Source: Hyphomicrobiales bacterium
Lineage (GTDB): Bacteria > Pseudomonadota > Alphaproteobacteria > Rhizobiales > Rhizobiaceae
NCBI GenBank assembly: GCA_012842935.1
Contig: DUSC01000271.1
Coordinates: 1 to 45,220 of the forward strand
Length of the DNA stretch: 45,220 bases
Direction of reading: 5' to 3'
Shown here: in pieces, positions 8,332 to 17,434 of the stretch
How the letters are laid out: every line of letters starts with the position of its first letter
Position numbering within the stretch: the first letter of the stretch is position 1
Made by a program: the position numbers and the translations under genes
Notes under the pieces: generated by a model
What the model was told of the DNA's origin: nothing
What the model saw: only the letters and a program-made list of their open reading frames with translations
Database searches by the model: none

Positions 8332-10134
8332 ATGAAGCAGAAGGAGGCGCGCATCTCGCTCGCCGAGGCCTCGCAGCGGACCTCGCGCATCCTGTCGCGC
8401 GGAGCGAGCAGCGAACTGGAGACCGGCGCGGCCCCGACTTTCGCCGACCTTGCCGAGGCGTTGCACTTCGCGCTCGGGGACGGCCGCATCTGGCTGAACG
8501 ACCAGCGCATGGTCCTGATGCAGGCGTTGGTCCTTGGACGGCTGCGAGCCGAGATTATCGACGCCTTCGGCATCGAAAAGGCGCGCGCCATCTTCATGCG
8601 CGTCGGCTACACGCAGGGAGCGCGTGACGCCGAACTGATCCAGAAACGCTTTCCCCAGGAGGATCTGACGCACGCCTTCGCCGCGGGTCCGCGCGTGCAC
8701 ACGCTCGAAGGCTTCGTGAAGGTGACCACCAAGCATTTCGAGTTCGACAGCGAGAAGGGCACCTATTTCGGCGAGTTCCACTGGCACGATTCATCCGAAG
8801 CCGCAGAGCATATCGCCAGCTACGGTGTGGCCAGCGAACCGGTGTGCTGGCTCCAGTGCGGCTACCCTTCGGGCTACACCACGAAGCTCTTCGGCAAGCC
8901 TGTGATCTTCCGCGAGGTCGAATGCGCCGGCATGGGGGCGCCGCGATGCGTGGTCGTCGGCCAGCATGCCGAAGCCTGGGGGAAAGACGCCCCCGAGCGT
9001 GCCTGGTTCGGTCTCGAGTGGAAGGGCGGGCGAAGCAGTTCGGCGGCGCGGCGCGCGCCCGCGCCGCAACCTGACCGGCCGTCCGGGGCAGCGGTCGCCG
9101 GCGACACGGTCGCCGTCGGAGTCTCGACGGCATTCATGCGCACCCGCCATCTCCTCGAGAAGGTTGCCGCCACCGACGCCACGGCGCTGTTCACCGGCGA
9201 ATCGGGTGTGGGCAAGGAACTTTTCTCCCGCCAGCTCCATGCGCTCGGGCGGCGCAGCGCCGGACCGTTCGTCGCCATCAATTGCGCGGCTATCCCCGAG
9301 AATCTCGTCGAATCCGAGTTGTTCGGCGTCGAGAAAGGCGCGTTCACCGGCGCGACGGCATCACGGCCGGGGTATTTCGAGCGCGCATCGGGCGGAACGC
9401 TCTTCCTCGACGAGATCTCCTCGCTGGCCTATTCGGCGCAGGGCAAGGTGCTGCGTGCGCTTCAGGAGCGGACGATCGAGCGCGTCGGCGGCCAGCGATC
9501 GATCCCGGTCGATGCGCGCGTCGTGGCGGCGTCGAACGTCGACCTCGCCGCCGAGGTCGCGGCCGGACGCTTCCGCAGCGACCTCTACTTCCGGCTCTGC
9601 GTCTTTCCGATCGCCATCCCGCCGCTGCGCGAACGGCGCGACGATATCCCCCTGCTCATGGCTCATTTCCTGCGCTTCTACTGCCAGAGGCATGGCCGAT
9701 CGCTCAACGGTTTCACCCGGCGCGCGACCGACGCCCTGCTGAAATATGACTACCCCGGCAACATCCGCGAACTGCAGAACCTGATTGAGCGCGGCGTCGT
9801 GTATGCGGATGACGGAGGGCAGGTCGACATCAACCACCTGTTCAGCGGATCGGAACTCTTGCCGCCCTTTTCGGTAAGCGTCGACCTGGACGGCAGACTT
9901 GGCGCGAAGCCGTTCGACGGCGCTGCCGCGAGAGCGGCGCGCGTCACCGATCCGGTTTCCGCAACACAGGAGCCGCTGCGCCGCTTCGCCGATGTCGAGC
10001 GCGAGAGCTACGAGCGGGCGCTCGCCGCCGCGGGCGGCAGCGTGTCGGGGGCCGCACGCATCCTCGGCATCACCCGCGCACAGCTCGACTACCGCCTGCG
10101 CCGGCTGGGTATGGCAAGATCCGGGCACGTTTGA
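8332..10134 (+). CDS. Sigma-54-dependent activator with XylR-N/V4R aromatic-sensing domain
   Basis: NtrC-class transcription activator of 600 residues, built like XylR/DmpR. Residues about 40-140 match the XylR N-terminal sensor ([12 protein letters not shown]), followed by a V4R domain with the Cys pattern [10 protein letters not shown] near residues 197-206. The AAA+ domain has Walker A GESGVGKE near 289, the sigma-54 contact loop GAFTGA near 336 and Walker B GGTLFLDE near 353. A Fis-type helix-turn-helix ([21 protein letters not shown]) ends the protein. I chose the ATG at 8332 because AGGAGG precedes it; a GTG at 8320 is possible. In relatives an aromatic effector binds the N-terminal domain and releases the ATPase. 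It is divergent from the sigma-54-driven operon and is its likely activator. Confidence 0.93.
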   Translation: MKQKEARISLAEASQRTSRILSRGASSELETGAAPTFADLAEALHFALGDGRIWLNDQRMVLMQALVLGRLRAEIIDAFGIEKARAIFMRVGYTQGARDAELIQKRFPQEDLTHAFAAGPRVHTLEGFVKVTTKHFEFDSEKGTYFGEFHWHDSSEAAEHIASYGVASEPVCWLQCGYPSGYTTKLFGKPVIFREVECAGMGAPRCVVVGQHAEAWGKDAPERAWFGLEWKGGRSSSAARRAPAPQPDRPSGAAVAGDTVAVGVSTAFMRTRHLLEKVAATDATALFTGESGVGKELFSRQLHALGRRSAGPFVAINCAAIPENLVESELFGVEKGAFTGATASRPGYFERASGGTLFLDEISSLAYSAQGKVLRALQERTIERVGGQRSIPVDARVVAASNVDLAAEVAAGRFRSDLYFRLCVFPIAIPPLRERRDDIPLLMAHFLRFYCQRHGRSLNGFTRRATDALLKYDYPGNIRELQNLIERGVVYADDGGQVDINHLFSGSELLPPFSVSVDLDGRLGAKPFDGAAARAARVTDPVSATQEPLRRFADVERESYERALAAAGGSVSGAARILGITRAQLDYRLRRLGMARSGHV

Positions 10135-10145
10135 ACATGTGCGGG

Positions 10146-10174
10146 CCTCCGCCCCGTGACCGGACGGGCGGAGG
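10146..10174. terminator. Hairpin between convergent activator and chrA genes
   Basis: CCTCCGCCC (10146-10154) pairs perfectly with GGGCGGAGG (10166-10174) around an 11-base loop. It lies 12 bases after the activator stop and before the convergent end of chrA. There is no T-run, so termination is plausible but not certain. Confidence 0.5.
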
Positions 10175-10235
10175 TGCGGGGCGGAACGCATGCGCGCGAA
10201 GGAGGAGTCGGGCTCCCGACTTGGTCCTCGGCTCT

Positions 10236-11627
10236 TCAAGGGACCAGACGATACAGGAGGCCCGCCAGGGCGGCGCCGGCAAGAACCCAGCCCGGCGACA
10301 GCGTGAACCGGAAAACGGCGAGTGCGGCAGCGGCCGTCAGCGCTAATGCCGCCCAGTCGACGCTCGCCAGGACCGGAAGGTCGAGCGTCATGCCGAGAAA
10401 ATCGCTCATGACTACGGTCCTGAACAGAACGTGCAGCGCAAACCAGATCGCGAGGTTCAGGATCACGCCGACGACTGCCGCAGTAATCGCCGAAAGCGCG
10501 CCGGAGAGGGCTGCGTTGTCGCGCAGCCGCTCGATGAAGGGCGCACCGAGGAATATCCACAGGAAGCAGGGCACGAAGGTCACCCAGGTGGTGAAAACAG
10601 CGCCGAGCGTGGCCGCCAGCATGGGGTCGAGCGACCCGGGCGAACGATAGGCGCCGAGAAATCCCACGAACTGGACGACCATGATCAGGGGACCTGGCGT
10701 CGTTTCGGCCATGCCCAGTCCATCCAGCATCTCGCCTGGTTGCAGCCATCCGTAGTTCTCGACCGCCTGCTGCGCGACATAGGCCAGCACCGCATAGGCG
10801 CCGCCGAAGGTGACGATCGCCATCTGGCTGAAGAACAGACCGATGCGGGAGAAGACGTTGTGCCAACCGAGGATGAAAACGACCGCGACGACCGGGACCA
10901 GCCACAGCAAGAGAAAGACCGCCGAGATACGAAACGACCAGCCGACACTCGGTCTCGCATGCGCCGGTATCCCCTCACCCAGTGCTGACTCGGCATCGGA
11001 CCGGGCTGCACCGGCGCCATGTCCGCCGCCGACACCGAATGCCGAAAGATCCGAGCGGCCGCCGAGATAGCCGACGATGCCTGCCGCGAGAATGATCAGC
11101 GGAAACGGCGCTCCGAAAAAGAAAATCATGACGAATGAGGCCACTGCGATGGCCTTCATCTCATAGTTCCTGAGGGCGCGTCTTCCGATACGCTGAACCG
11201 CGTGCAGAACGATGGCGAGCACAGCTGCCTTGAGCCCGAAGAACAGGCCCTCGACGAGCGGCGCATTGCCGAAGAGGACGTAGACGTAGCTGAGGGCCAG
11301 GATCGACAGGAAGCCGGGCAGGACGAACAGCGCCCCCGCGACGAGGCCGCCCTTCGTGCGATGGAGAAGCCAGCCGATATAGATGGCGAGCTGCTGCGCT
11401 TCCGGTCCCGGCAGCAGCATGCAGTAGTTGAGCGCATGCAGGAACCGGTGCTCGCCGATCCAGCGTTTCTCCTCGACCAGGATGCGGTGCATGACAGCGA
11501 TCTGGCCCGCGGGTCCGCCGAAGGACAGGGCCGCGACACGTGCCCACGCGCGCACCGCCTCGCCGAAGGGAATGCCGTGGTCCAGATCCCCCCAACCGGC
11601 CGTCCGGCGCCCGGGGGTCCCGCTCAT
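10236..11627 (-). CDS. chrA: Chromate efflux transporter ChrA, long-chain (two-domain) type
   Basis: Inner-membrane transporter of the CHR family, 463 residues, which expels chromate. Two homologous halves are visible, each starting with a family motif: FGGPAGQIAVMH in the N-half and FGGAYAVLAYVAQQ in the C-half. Each half also shows a glycine/proline segment (LPGPEAQQLAIYIGW; MAETTPGPLIMVVQFVGF). The length fits the long-chain class. The start codon overlaps the stop of the upstream chrB remnant by ATGA, so translation was once coupled to chrB. The linker between halves (residues about 200-225) is Gly/Ala rich. Confidence 0.93.
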   Translation of the reverse strand: MSGTPGRRTAGWGDLDHGIPFGEAVRAWARVAALSFGGPAGQIAVMHRILVEEKRWIGEHRFLHALNYCMLLPGPEAQQLAIYIGWLLHRTKGGLVAGALFVLPGFLSILALSYVYVLFGNAPLVEGLFFGLKAAVLAIVLHAVQRIGRRALRNYEMKAIAVASFVMIFFFGAPFPLIILAAGIVGYLGGRSDLSAFGVGGGHGAGAARSDAESALGEGIPAHARPSVGWSFRISAVFLLLWLVPVVAVVFILGWHNVFSRIGLFFSQMAIVTFGGAYAVLAYVAQQAVENYGWLQPGEMLDGLGMAETTPGPLIMVVQFVGFLGAYRSPGSLDPMLAATLGAVFTTWVTFVPCFLWIFLGAPFIERLRDNAALSGALSAITAAVVGVILNLAIWFALHVLFRTVVMSDFLGMTLDLPVLASVDWAALALTAAAALAVFRFTLSPGWVLAGAALAGLLYRLVP

Positions 11628-12100
11628 GGCCTATTTCCCCTCTTGGCCGAGGGCCAGTCGTGCGTCTCCCCCGTCACCTCATGAGCCCGACGGCAGCAGG
11701 CGTCGTAGACCGTCATCGCGGCGCCGAGCGGGGTGAAATCATACGAGTACGTGGGTGACAGCCGGCGCGACGCGGCAGGCGGTCCGGCCGCCTCCGCTTC
11801 CAGGTCTCGGTGCGCCGGGTCGGCGGCCCGAACGATCCGTGCCAGCCGACGAGACGGCTCGGTCGTCAGGCCGAATTCCTCGGCCACGAGATCGACAGTG
11901 CAGAGTTCGCCGCGATGGCGCCGGAAGACGTTCCGGCTGTATTTCCGGACTTTCCGGCAGATGACGGTCACGGCAATCGTGGGGACGATCGCGCCCCGAC
12001 CGGACCCCGAATCATGAGGCCTCCGTGCCGATTCGGGCAGCAGCCTCGAATCGGCCGCAAGATCGTCGTCCATCCGCCCATCGGCCAGACCCGGGCAGCC
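11624..12100 (-). pseudogene. chrB: Decayed chrB (chromate resistance/regulator) remnant
   Basis: The open frame before chrA ends with a segment matching the C-terminal chromate-resistance domain of ChrB: HRGELCTVDLVAEEFGLT, then LARIVRAADPAHRDLEAEAAG, then a late YDACCRRAHE where relatives have YDALYRWC. Upstream of this the frame loses similarity. The expected N-terminal half and the domain start (W-T-R-x-R-P-K-x-D-R-I-A-C-P-W) are absent or recognisable only weakly in another frame near 12020-12060. The left limit is clear; the right limit is approximate. A possible ATG at 12158 would give a short chimeric protein, but it would not be a functional ChrB. Frameshifts and deletions best explain the pattern. 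Confidence 0.65.
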
Positions 12101-12301
12101 GGGCGTCGCGCGGAGGCGCGAGAGCTTCTCGATCGATGTCGTTGCGGGAGATGGCATGGCGCGTCCTGCGTTGCCGGGTTGCCGGACGCGATTCTGTGGC
12201 CGGAGCCTCATGGGAGACCGCGATCCCCCTCAGGACCTTGTCGTGCAGCGCAGGTTCCTGTCAAGGGCGCCGGCGGACCGCTTGATTTGCCGCCGGGACT
12301 G

Positions 12302-12781
12302 TCATGCCGAAAAAGCCAGCGTGGCGGCGGCGAGCACGACATAACGCGCCGTCTTGGCGATCGTGACCAGGACGACGAAGCTCCAGAGCGGCTCGCGAAG
12401 AACCCCTGCCGCGACTGTCAGCGCGTCGCCACCGAACGGCGCCCATGAAAGCAGCAGGCTCCATCGTCCCCACTTTCGATACCATACGGTCGCCCTTTCG
12501 AGCGCAGATGGGCCGACCGGGAACCACTTCCGTTCGCGAAAGCGCTCGACACCGCGCCCGAACGCCCAGTTGACGACGGCGCCAAGCACATTGCCGAGGC
12601 TGGCCACGGCGACGAGCTGTACGGGCGGATGCGTCCCGGCGATCAGGAGGCCGACCAGAGCCGCCTCCGATTGGGCCGGAAGGACCGTCGCTGCGACGAA
12701 AGCGATCGCCAGCAGGCCGCCCAGAGCCCCCAGTCCGTCGAGCCAGGAAGTACACGCGGGTGAACAGGCTTCAACGAACAT
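12302..12781 (-). CDS. YqaA-family membrane protein (SNARE-associated/DedA-like)
   Basis: Small inner-membrane protein of 159 residues. It starts with a hydrophobic helix (LGALGGLLAIAFVAATVLPAQSEA) and contains the family stretch SLGNVLGAVVNWAFGRGVERF, followed by WYRKWGRWSLLLSWAPFGGDALTVAAGVLR, typical of the YqaA/VTT group. Its function is unknown; relatives of the wider DedA family act in lipid transport and membrane homeostasis. It points the same way as chrA and lies 200 bases upstream of the chrB remnant, in a stretch where I see no gene (12101-12301). Confidence 0.82.
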   Translation of the reverse strand: MFVEACSPACTSWLDGLGALGGLLAIAFVAATVLPAQSEAALVGLLIAGTHPPVQLVAVASLGNVLGAVVNWAFGRGVERFRERKWFPVGPSALERATVWYRKWGRWSLLLSWAPFGGDALTVAAGVLREPLWSFVVLVTIAKTARYVVLAAATLAFSA

Positions 12782-12928
12782 GGAGTTCGAAAGCCATCGG
12801 ACGGAATGCGGTGGTCACCAGACTTTTCCGCGCACATCCGCTCGCCCGCGCCGGCGGAAGATGGCGACAGGCGCGATTATTCGGGGCTGAAATCATGCCT
12901 GTCGGCCTCCGCCGACCAGCACGGGATT

Positions 12929-13702
12929 TCACCAAACGCGCGCGGTCAGTCCGATCCACAGGTACGTCCATATCGGCGGGTGGTACCATTGTTGCGATAA
13001 CCCTAAGGCCGGAAGCGTATCCATCCGGCCGGCAAGCACATCCTCCACCACGTTCACGCAAGCGCTACGCGAGGCTGCCGCAAGCGTATAGGCATAGGTG
13101 ATGATCGAGTCCCCCGGTTCTGGCCGGCATCGCACCTGGCGCAGAACCGGACCCGTATCAATCCCTTCGTCGACCATGTGGATTGTGCTGCCGAACTGGT
13201 CCGGCTCGCCCCTGGCGAGAGCCCAGTATCCGCCGTTCATGCCGCGGTACTTGGGGGTGATACCGGCATGATAGTTGATCACCGGACAGGGCATCCGACT
13301 TAGGGTTCTTTTCGCCATCAGCCTGCACCCGGCAAGGAAGATGAGATCGGGCTTCAAGTCGGCGATGGCCAGGACGAACTCGTCCGAATTCACCGAAGGG
13401 ACCGCAATCGTCCTTTGCACCCGTGGCGGCTCGACCTCGAGGCGCTGCCGCCTGACGTAGCGCCGTATGCGGGGGCCGAGGACGACCTTGCCAAGTCGGA
13501 TAATGGCCATCGTTCCCAACTGGCCCACTGCATTCAGCCAGCCCAGCTTCCGGGCCCGCCGTTGAAGAAGTCGCCATTTGCTTTCGGGTTCCTCCTCGAC
13601 CAGCGCGAGGGCGTCGCCGAATCGGGCTGCCAACGCGTTCGCAATGATCCAGGGGTGATGGCCCCCGGCGGTCACGAAGCAGATGATCGGCGATTTGGTC
13701 AT
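12929..13702 (-). CDS. Formyltransferase-fold protein (Met-tRNA/sugar formyltransferase family)
   Basis: Soluble protein of 257 residues with the formyl_trans_N fold. The catalytic trio of N10-formyltetrahydrofolate-dependent transferases is present: Asn-143 and His-145 in NYHAGITPKYRG, and Asp-182 in VDEGIDTGPVL. It lacks the C-terminal tRNA-binding domain of Fmt, so it is not methionyl-tRNA formyltransferase. Relatives formylate amino-sugars of surface polysaccharides or are uncharacterised hydrolase-like proteins. The N-terminus (ICFVTAGGHHPWIIANALAARFG) is of the kind seen in polysaccharide-cluster members. No sugar genes are nearby, so the substrate is unknown. A gap of about 220 bases without a gene follows to hyfI. 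Confidence 0.8.
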   Translation of the reverse strand: MTKSPIICFVTAGGHHPWIIANALAARFGDALALVEEEPESKWRLLQRRARKLGWLNAVGQLGTMAIIRLGKVVLGPRIRRYVRRQRLEVEPPRVQRTIAVPSVNSDEFVLAIADLKPDLIFLAGCRLMAKRTLSRMPCPVINYHAGITPKYRGMNGGYWALARGEPDQFGSTIHMVDEGIDTGPVLRQVRCRPEPGDSIITYAYTLAAASRSACVNVVEDVLAGRMDTLPALGLSQQWYHPPIWTYLWIGLTARVW

Positions 13703-13925
13703 GCGGCGAAGGAGCAGGATCCGGTGGTGCGATGACGAGGGGAATTCCCTCGTTGTCGGCGATCATCGGCTATTTAGGCCATTTCGTCGACCGGACCACG
13801 CCCGTCGCGCGGTCGCCGCCCCGCCGCTTCGCCGGGACGATCGGATTCCGATTCTGTGCCGGTATTGGTTAGGGTCAAGGATCGCCTGGCCGCTGCCTCG
13901 AAAGGCGACCGACGCCGCCCGGATT

Positions 13926-14459
13926 CTACACGACACCCCCGCGGGCGCTGGCATCGTCCAGAAGGGCGAGCAATCCCTTCAGCAAGGCGGTCGGATCCGG
14001 CGGGCACCCGGGGATGTGCAGATCCACCGGAACGACGGCATCGACTCCCCCGGCAACGGCATAGATGCCGGCAAAGCAACCGCCATCCCGGGCGCAGTCG
14101 CCGACCGCCACGACGAACTTCGGGTCGGGTGTCGCATCATAGGTCCGGCGCAGGGCCTCGGCCATGTTCCGCGTCACGGGGCCGGTGACCATGAGAACAT
14201 CGGCATGGCGCGGCGACGCGACGAAATGCAGGCCGAATCGCTCCAGGTCGTAGAACGGGTTGGAAAGCGCGTGGATTTCCAGTTCGCAGCCGTTACACGA
14301 TCCCGCGTCGACCTGCCGGATCGACAGGCTTCGGCCAAGCTTCTGTCGGGATGCGTCCGCCAGCGCCCGGCCCAGTTCCTCACGCATCGCATCTTCGGGG
14401 ACGGGCGGCGTTTCGGTGAGCGGCCGGCGCGTCAGGCCTTCGAGCAGGAACCTGCGCAT
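13926..14459 (-). CDS. Ehr complex small subunit, HyfI/NuoB-like Fe-S protein
   Basis: NuoB-type iron-sulfur subunit of 177 residues, last gene of the operon. The four ligands of the proximal [4Fe-4S] cluster are kept: Cys-55 and Cys-58 in GSCNGCE, Cys-122 in GDCARDGGC and Cys-152 in PGCPPDP. This matches group 4 hydrogenase small subunits (HyfI, HycG) and complex I NuoB. The cluster should receive or pass electrons next to the large subunit. Because the partner has lost the metal ligands, the electron acceptor or donor is unknown. The gene lies 10 bases after the large-subunit stop. Confidence 0.9.
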   Translation of the reverse strand: MRRFLLEGLTRRPLTETPPVPEDAMREELGRALADASRQKLGRSLSIRQVDAGSCNGCELEIHALSNPFYDLERFGLHFVASPRHADVLMVTGPVTRNMAEALRRTYDATPDPKFVVAVGDCARDGGCFAGIYAVAGGVDAVVPVDLHIPGCPPDPTALLKGLLALLDDASARGGVV

Positions 14460-14469
14460 TGATCCCTCC

Positions 14470-15981
14470 TCAGAGATCGTGCCCCGAATAGGAGCAGTTG
14501 AAGGATTTGTTGCAGAGCGGGAAATCCGCGATGATGTTGCCCTCGACGGCCGCTTCGAGTAGCGGCCACTGGAACCAGGACGGATCGCGCATGTGACAGC
14601 GGCGGATGGTGCCGTCCGCCTCGACCGAGAGCCAGACCAGTATGTCGCCGCGGAAGCCCTCGACGAGGCCCAGCCCCTCGCCCGGTTTGCCCGTCGGGCG
14701 GACGGGCGCGAGGATATCGCCTTTCGGCATCATGTTCAGCAGTTGCGAGATCAGCGCGCAGCTCTTTTGGACCTCGAGGATGCGAATCCAGACGCGGGCG
14801 TTCACGTCGCCATCGTCGCGTACCGGAACGTCGAAGGCGAGCATGTCATATGGAGAGTAGCGAAGATCGCGCCGGGCGTCGAAATCGCGACCCGAAGCGC
14901 GGCCCACATAGCCGCCGGCGCCGAAGCGCCGCACCAGTCCGGAACCGACGCGGCCGGTAGCCACAGTCCGGTCGAGGAGCGAGGCCGTGTTGTCGTAGAG
15001 TTCCACGAGGAGCGGAAAGCGGTCGCCAATTTCCTCGAGCAGGGCGCGAATCTGCGCCTCGCCGTCCCTGTCGAGGTCGCTCGTCACACCCCCCGGCACG
15101 ATCCGGTCGCGCATGAACCGGTGGCCGAAGGCCGTCTGCGCAGCGCGCAGGACTTTTTCCCGCAGGACGCTCGTCTGCGCCAGCATCATCGCGAACGCGG
15201 CATCGTTGCAGATCGCACCGATGTCGCCGAGGTGATTGGCGAGGCGCTCGAGTTCCGCCATCACGCCGCGCAGCCAGAAGGCTCGCTGGGGAACCTTCGC
15301 GCCGAGCGCCGCCTCCGCCGCCTGCGCGAAGGCCGTGGCATAGGCGACCGTGCTGTCTCCCGAGGTGCGTCCCGCCAGCGCGGCGCCGCGTTCGAGCGTG
15401 GCGCCCTGCATCAGCCTGTCGATCCCCTTGTGGACGTAGCCGAGGCGCTCCTCGAGCCGCACGACCGTCTCGCCCTGGGCCGTGAAACGGAAGTGCCCCG
15501 GCTCGATGATGCCGGCGTGGACCGGCCCCACCGGCACCTGATGAAGGCTCTCGCCCTCGACCGGCAGGAAGCTGTACGGAACGGTGCCCGCGTGCGGACG
15601 CGAAGCCCCGAGCGGTTGCGAGATCTCCCAGCGGCCGTGATCAAGCCATGGTCGGGCGTCCGGAGCATCCTCCACGGTAAGGCCAAAGAGGTCCGCGGCC
15701 GCCCGCTCGAGCCGCTGGGCCGGCGCATGATGACGGCCGACCGAAGGGAAACCGCCCTTGGCCGGTGCAAGCCGGGCCACGGCCACCCGGCGCGCCTCGG
15801 CGTCGTGCAGAGCCATGCACACGGCTTCCGGTTCGCCCCATAGGCTGAGAAGCGTCATCCTGCCCTCGCCGAGCGCCTCGGCGATCGATGACCAGCCGCT
15901 GCGGGTGACGGACGAAACGGGAAAGGGGGCAGCACGGAAATCGCGAGAGCGGGTCCAGGCAAGCTCGGGCAACTTTGTCAT
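14470..15981 (-). CDS. Ehr complex large subunit, HyfG/HycE-like without [NiFe] ligands
   Basis: Fusion of a NuoC-like N-terminal part (residues about 1-165) and a NuoD/hydrogenase-large-subunit part, 503 residues, as in HyfG and HycE. The family opening PVGPVHAGIIEPGHFRF is clear. Where hydrogenases have RxCGxC, this protein reads RTSGDS, so Ser-207 and Ser-210 replace the first Cys pair. At the C-terminus the usual DPCxxC is absent; the end reads FPLCNKSFNCSYSGHDL with Cys-490 and Cys-496 five residues apart. It therefore cannot bind a standard [NiFe] centre. This fits the Ehr group (energy-converting hydrogenase-related). No hydrogenase maturation genes are in the window. Its redox substrate is unknown. 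Confidence 0.9.
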   Translation of the reverse strand: MTKLPELAWTRSRDFRAAPFPVSSVTRSGWSSIAEALGEGRMTLLSLWGEPEAVCMALHDAEARRVAVARLAPAKGGFPSVGRHHAPAQRLERAAADLFGLTVEDAPDARPWLDHGRWEISQPLGASRPHAGTVPYSFLPVEGESLHQVPVGPVHAGIIEPGHFRFTAQGETVVRLEERLGYVHKGIDRLMQGATLERGAALAGRTSGDSTVAYATAFAQAAEAALGAKVPQRAFWLRGVMAELERLANHLGDIGAICNDAAFAMMLAQTSVLREKVLRAAQTAFGHRFMRDRIVPGGVTSDLDRDGEAQIRALLEEIGDRFPLLVELYDNTASLLDRTVATGRVGSGLVRRFGAGGYVGRASGRDFDARRDLRYSPYDMLAFDVPVRDDGDVNARVWIRILEVQKSCALISQLLNMMPKGDILAPVRPTGKPGEGLGLVEGFRGDILVWLSVEADGTIRRCHMRDPSWFQWPLLEAAVEGNIIADFPLCNKSFNCSYSGHDL

Positions 15982-15988
15982 GTCGACG

Positions 15989-17434
15989 TCATCCCAGCAG
16001 CGCCGCGACCGAGCGGAACCAGTCCACCATCGCCTGCGGCATGTGGAGGCCGATCATCAGAACCAGCGCCATGTGAAGCCAGAATGGCGCGAGCGAACCG
16101 TGCATCGGCGCATCCTTGCCGGTCGGTTCGCCGAAGGCGAAGCCGATCAAGCGCAGGAGCAAGGCCGCGAAGGCGAGCAGCAGCCCGAGAACGAGCACGA
16201 GCGTCAACAGCGGCATCCGGCTGAAACTCGAGGTGACCACGAGAAACTCGGTCATGAACACCCCGGAAGGCGGCATTCCGGCGATCGACAGGATCGCGAG
16301 CACCAGGCCCCAGCCGAGCGCCGGATGGCTCTGCGTCAGGCCGCGGATCTCGGCGATCTTCTGCGTGCCCTTGATCTGGGCAATGCTGCCGACGGCGAAG
16401 AAGATCGCGGATTTGGTCAGGCTGTGCATGACCATGTGCAGAAGTCCCGCGAAATTGGCCAGCGGTCCGCCCATGCCGAAGGCGAAGACGATGATGCCCA
16501 TGTGCTCGATCGAGGAATAGGCGAAGAGTCGCTTGATGTCGCGCCGGCGGTAGAGCATCAGCGCCGCAAAGACGAGCGACAGGAGCCCCAGGCCCACCAT
16601 CAGCGGACCCGGCGCGATGGCAGCTTCGTTCGCCGCCATGAGCAGCTTGAAGCGCAGGACCGCGTAGAGCGCGACGTTCAGGAGGAGGCCCGAGAGCACC
16701 GCGGAGATCGGTGTCGGGCCCTCCGCGTGGGCGTCGGGCAGCCAGGCATGGAACGGTGCGAGGCCCACCTTTGTGCCGTAGCCGACCAGCAGGAAAACGA
16801 AGGCCACGTTGAGGATCGCCGGATCGAAACGATCCGCTGCGGTGATGAGGTTGGTCCAGGTCATCGACGGCTGCCCCTCGCCGAGCACGGGCTGGGCGGC
16901 CATGTAGACGAGGATCGTGCCGAACAGGGCCAGAGCGATGCCGACCGATCCCAGGATGAAGTATTTCCATGCGGCCTCCAGCGCCTCGTGGGTGCGATAG
17001 AGGCCGACCATCAGGACGGTCGACAGGGTGGCAAGCTCGATCGCCACCCACATCAGGCCGATGTTGTTGCTGACGAGCGCCAGGTTCATTCCGAACATCA
17101 TCAGCTGGTACATGGCGTGATAGAAGCGCAGGTTCGCCGGCGTCAGGCGCCCGATCTCCAGTTCGTGTCCGATATAGCTCGCCGAGAAGAAGGCCGCCGT
17201 GAAACCGACGAAGGTATTCAGGACGATGAAGACGATGTTGAGGTCGTCGATATGCAGGTATTCGCCGGGTTCCGGCCGTTCGAGGACGAGCAGTGACGCT
17301 GCCGCAACGAAGGTCAGGAAACTCGCGGCGACATTGCCCCACGCCGTGGCGCGATAGCCGGGTACCAGCGCCAGTGTGGCAGCCGCCACAGCGGGTAAAG
17401 CAAGTACGGCGCCGAGCGCGTCCGCGGCGGTCAT
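15989..17434 (-). CDS. Ehr complex membrane subunit, HyfF-like (NuoL/M/N family)
   Basis: Antiporter-like proton-channel subunit with about 14 membrane helices, 481 residues. It has the helix with conserved Glu (WVAIELATLSTVLMV) and the discontinuous-helix motif KVGLAPFHAWLPDAHAEGPTPISAVLSG, as in HyfF and complex I NuoM/N. The Lys of KVGLAPFH is one of the proton-path residues. The gene overlaps the hyfE-like gene by four bases and ends 8 bases before the large subunit. It probably moves protons or Na+ in the complex. Confidence 0.92.
   Translation of the reverse strand: MTAADALGAVLALPAVAAATLALVPGYRATAWGNVAASFLTFVAAASLLVLERPEPGEYLHIDDLNIVFIVLNTFVGFTAAFFSASYIGHELEIGRLTPANLRFYHAMYQLMMFGMNLALVSNNIGLMWVAIELATLSTVLMVGLYRTHEALEAAWKYFILGSVGIALALFGTILVYMAAQPVLGEGQPSMTWTNLITAADRFDPAILNVAFVFLLVGYGTKVGLAPFHAWLPDAHAEGPTPISAVLSGLLLNVALYAVLRFKLLMAANEAAIAPGPLMVGLGLLSLVFAALMLYRRRDIKRLFAYSSIEHMGIIVFAFGMGGPLANFAGLLHMVMHSLTKSAIFFAVGSIAQIKGTQKIAEIRGLTQSHPALGWGLVLAILSIAGMPPSGVFMTEFLVVTSSFSRMPLLTLVLVLGLLLAFAALLLRLIGFAFGEPTGKDAPMHGSLAPFWLHMALVLMIGLHMPQAMVDWFRSVAALLG

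Noticed and set aside
12302-14459. The formyltransferase as methionyl-tRNA formyltransferase
   Set aside because: It has the catalytic Asn/His/Asp but lacks the C-terminal tRNA-binding domain, is shorter than Fmt and is not next to a def gene.
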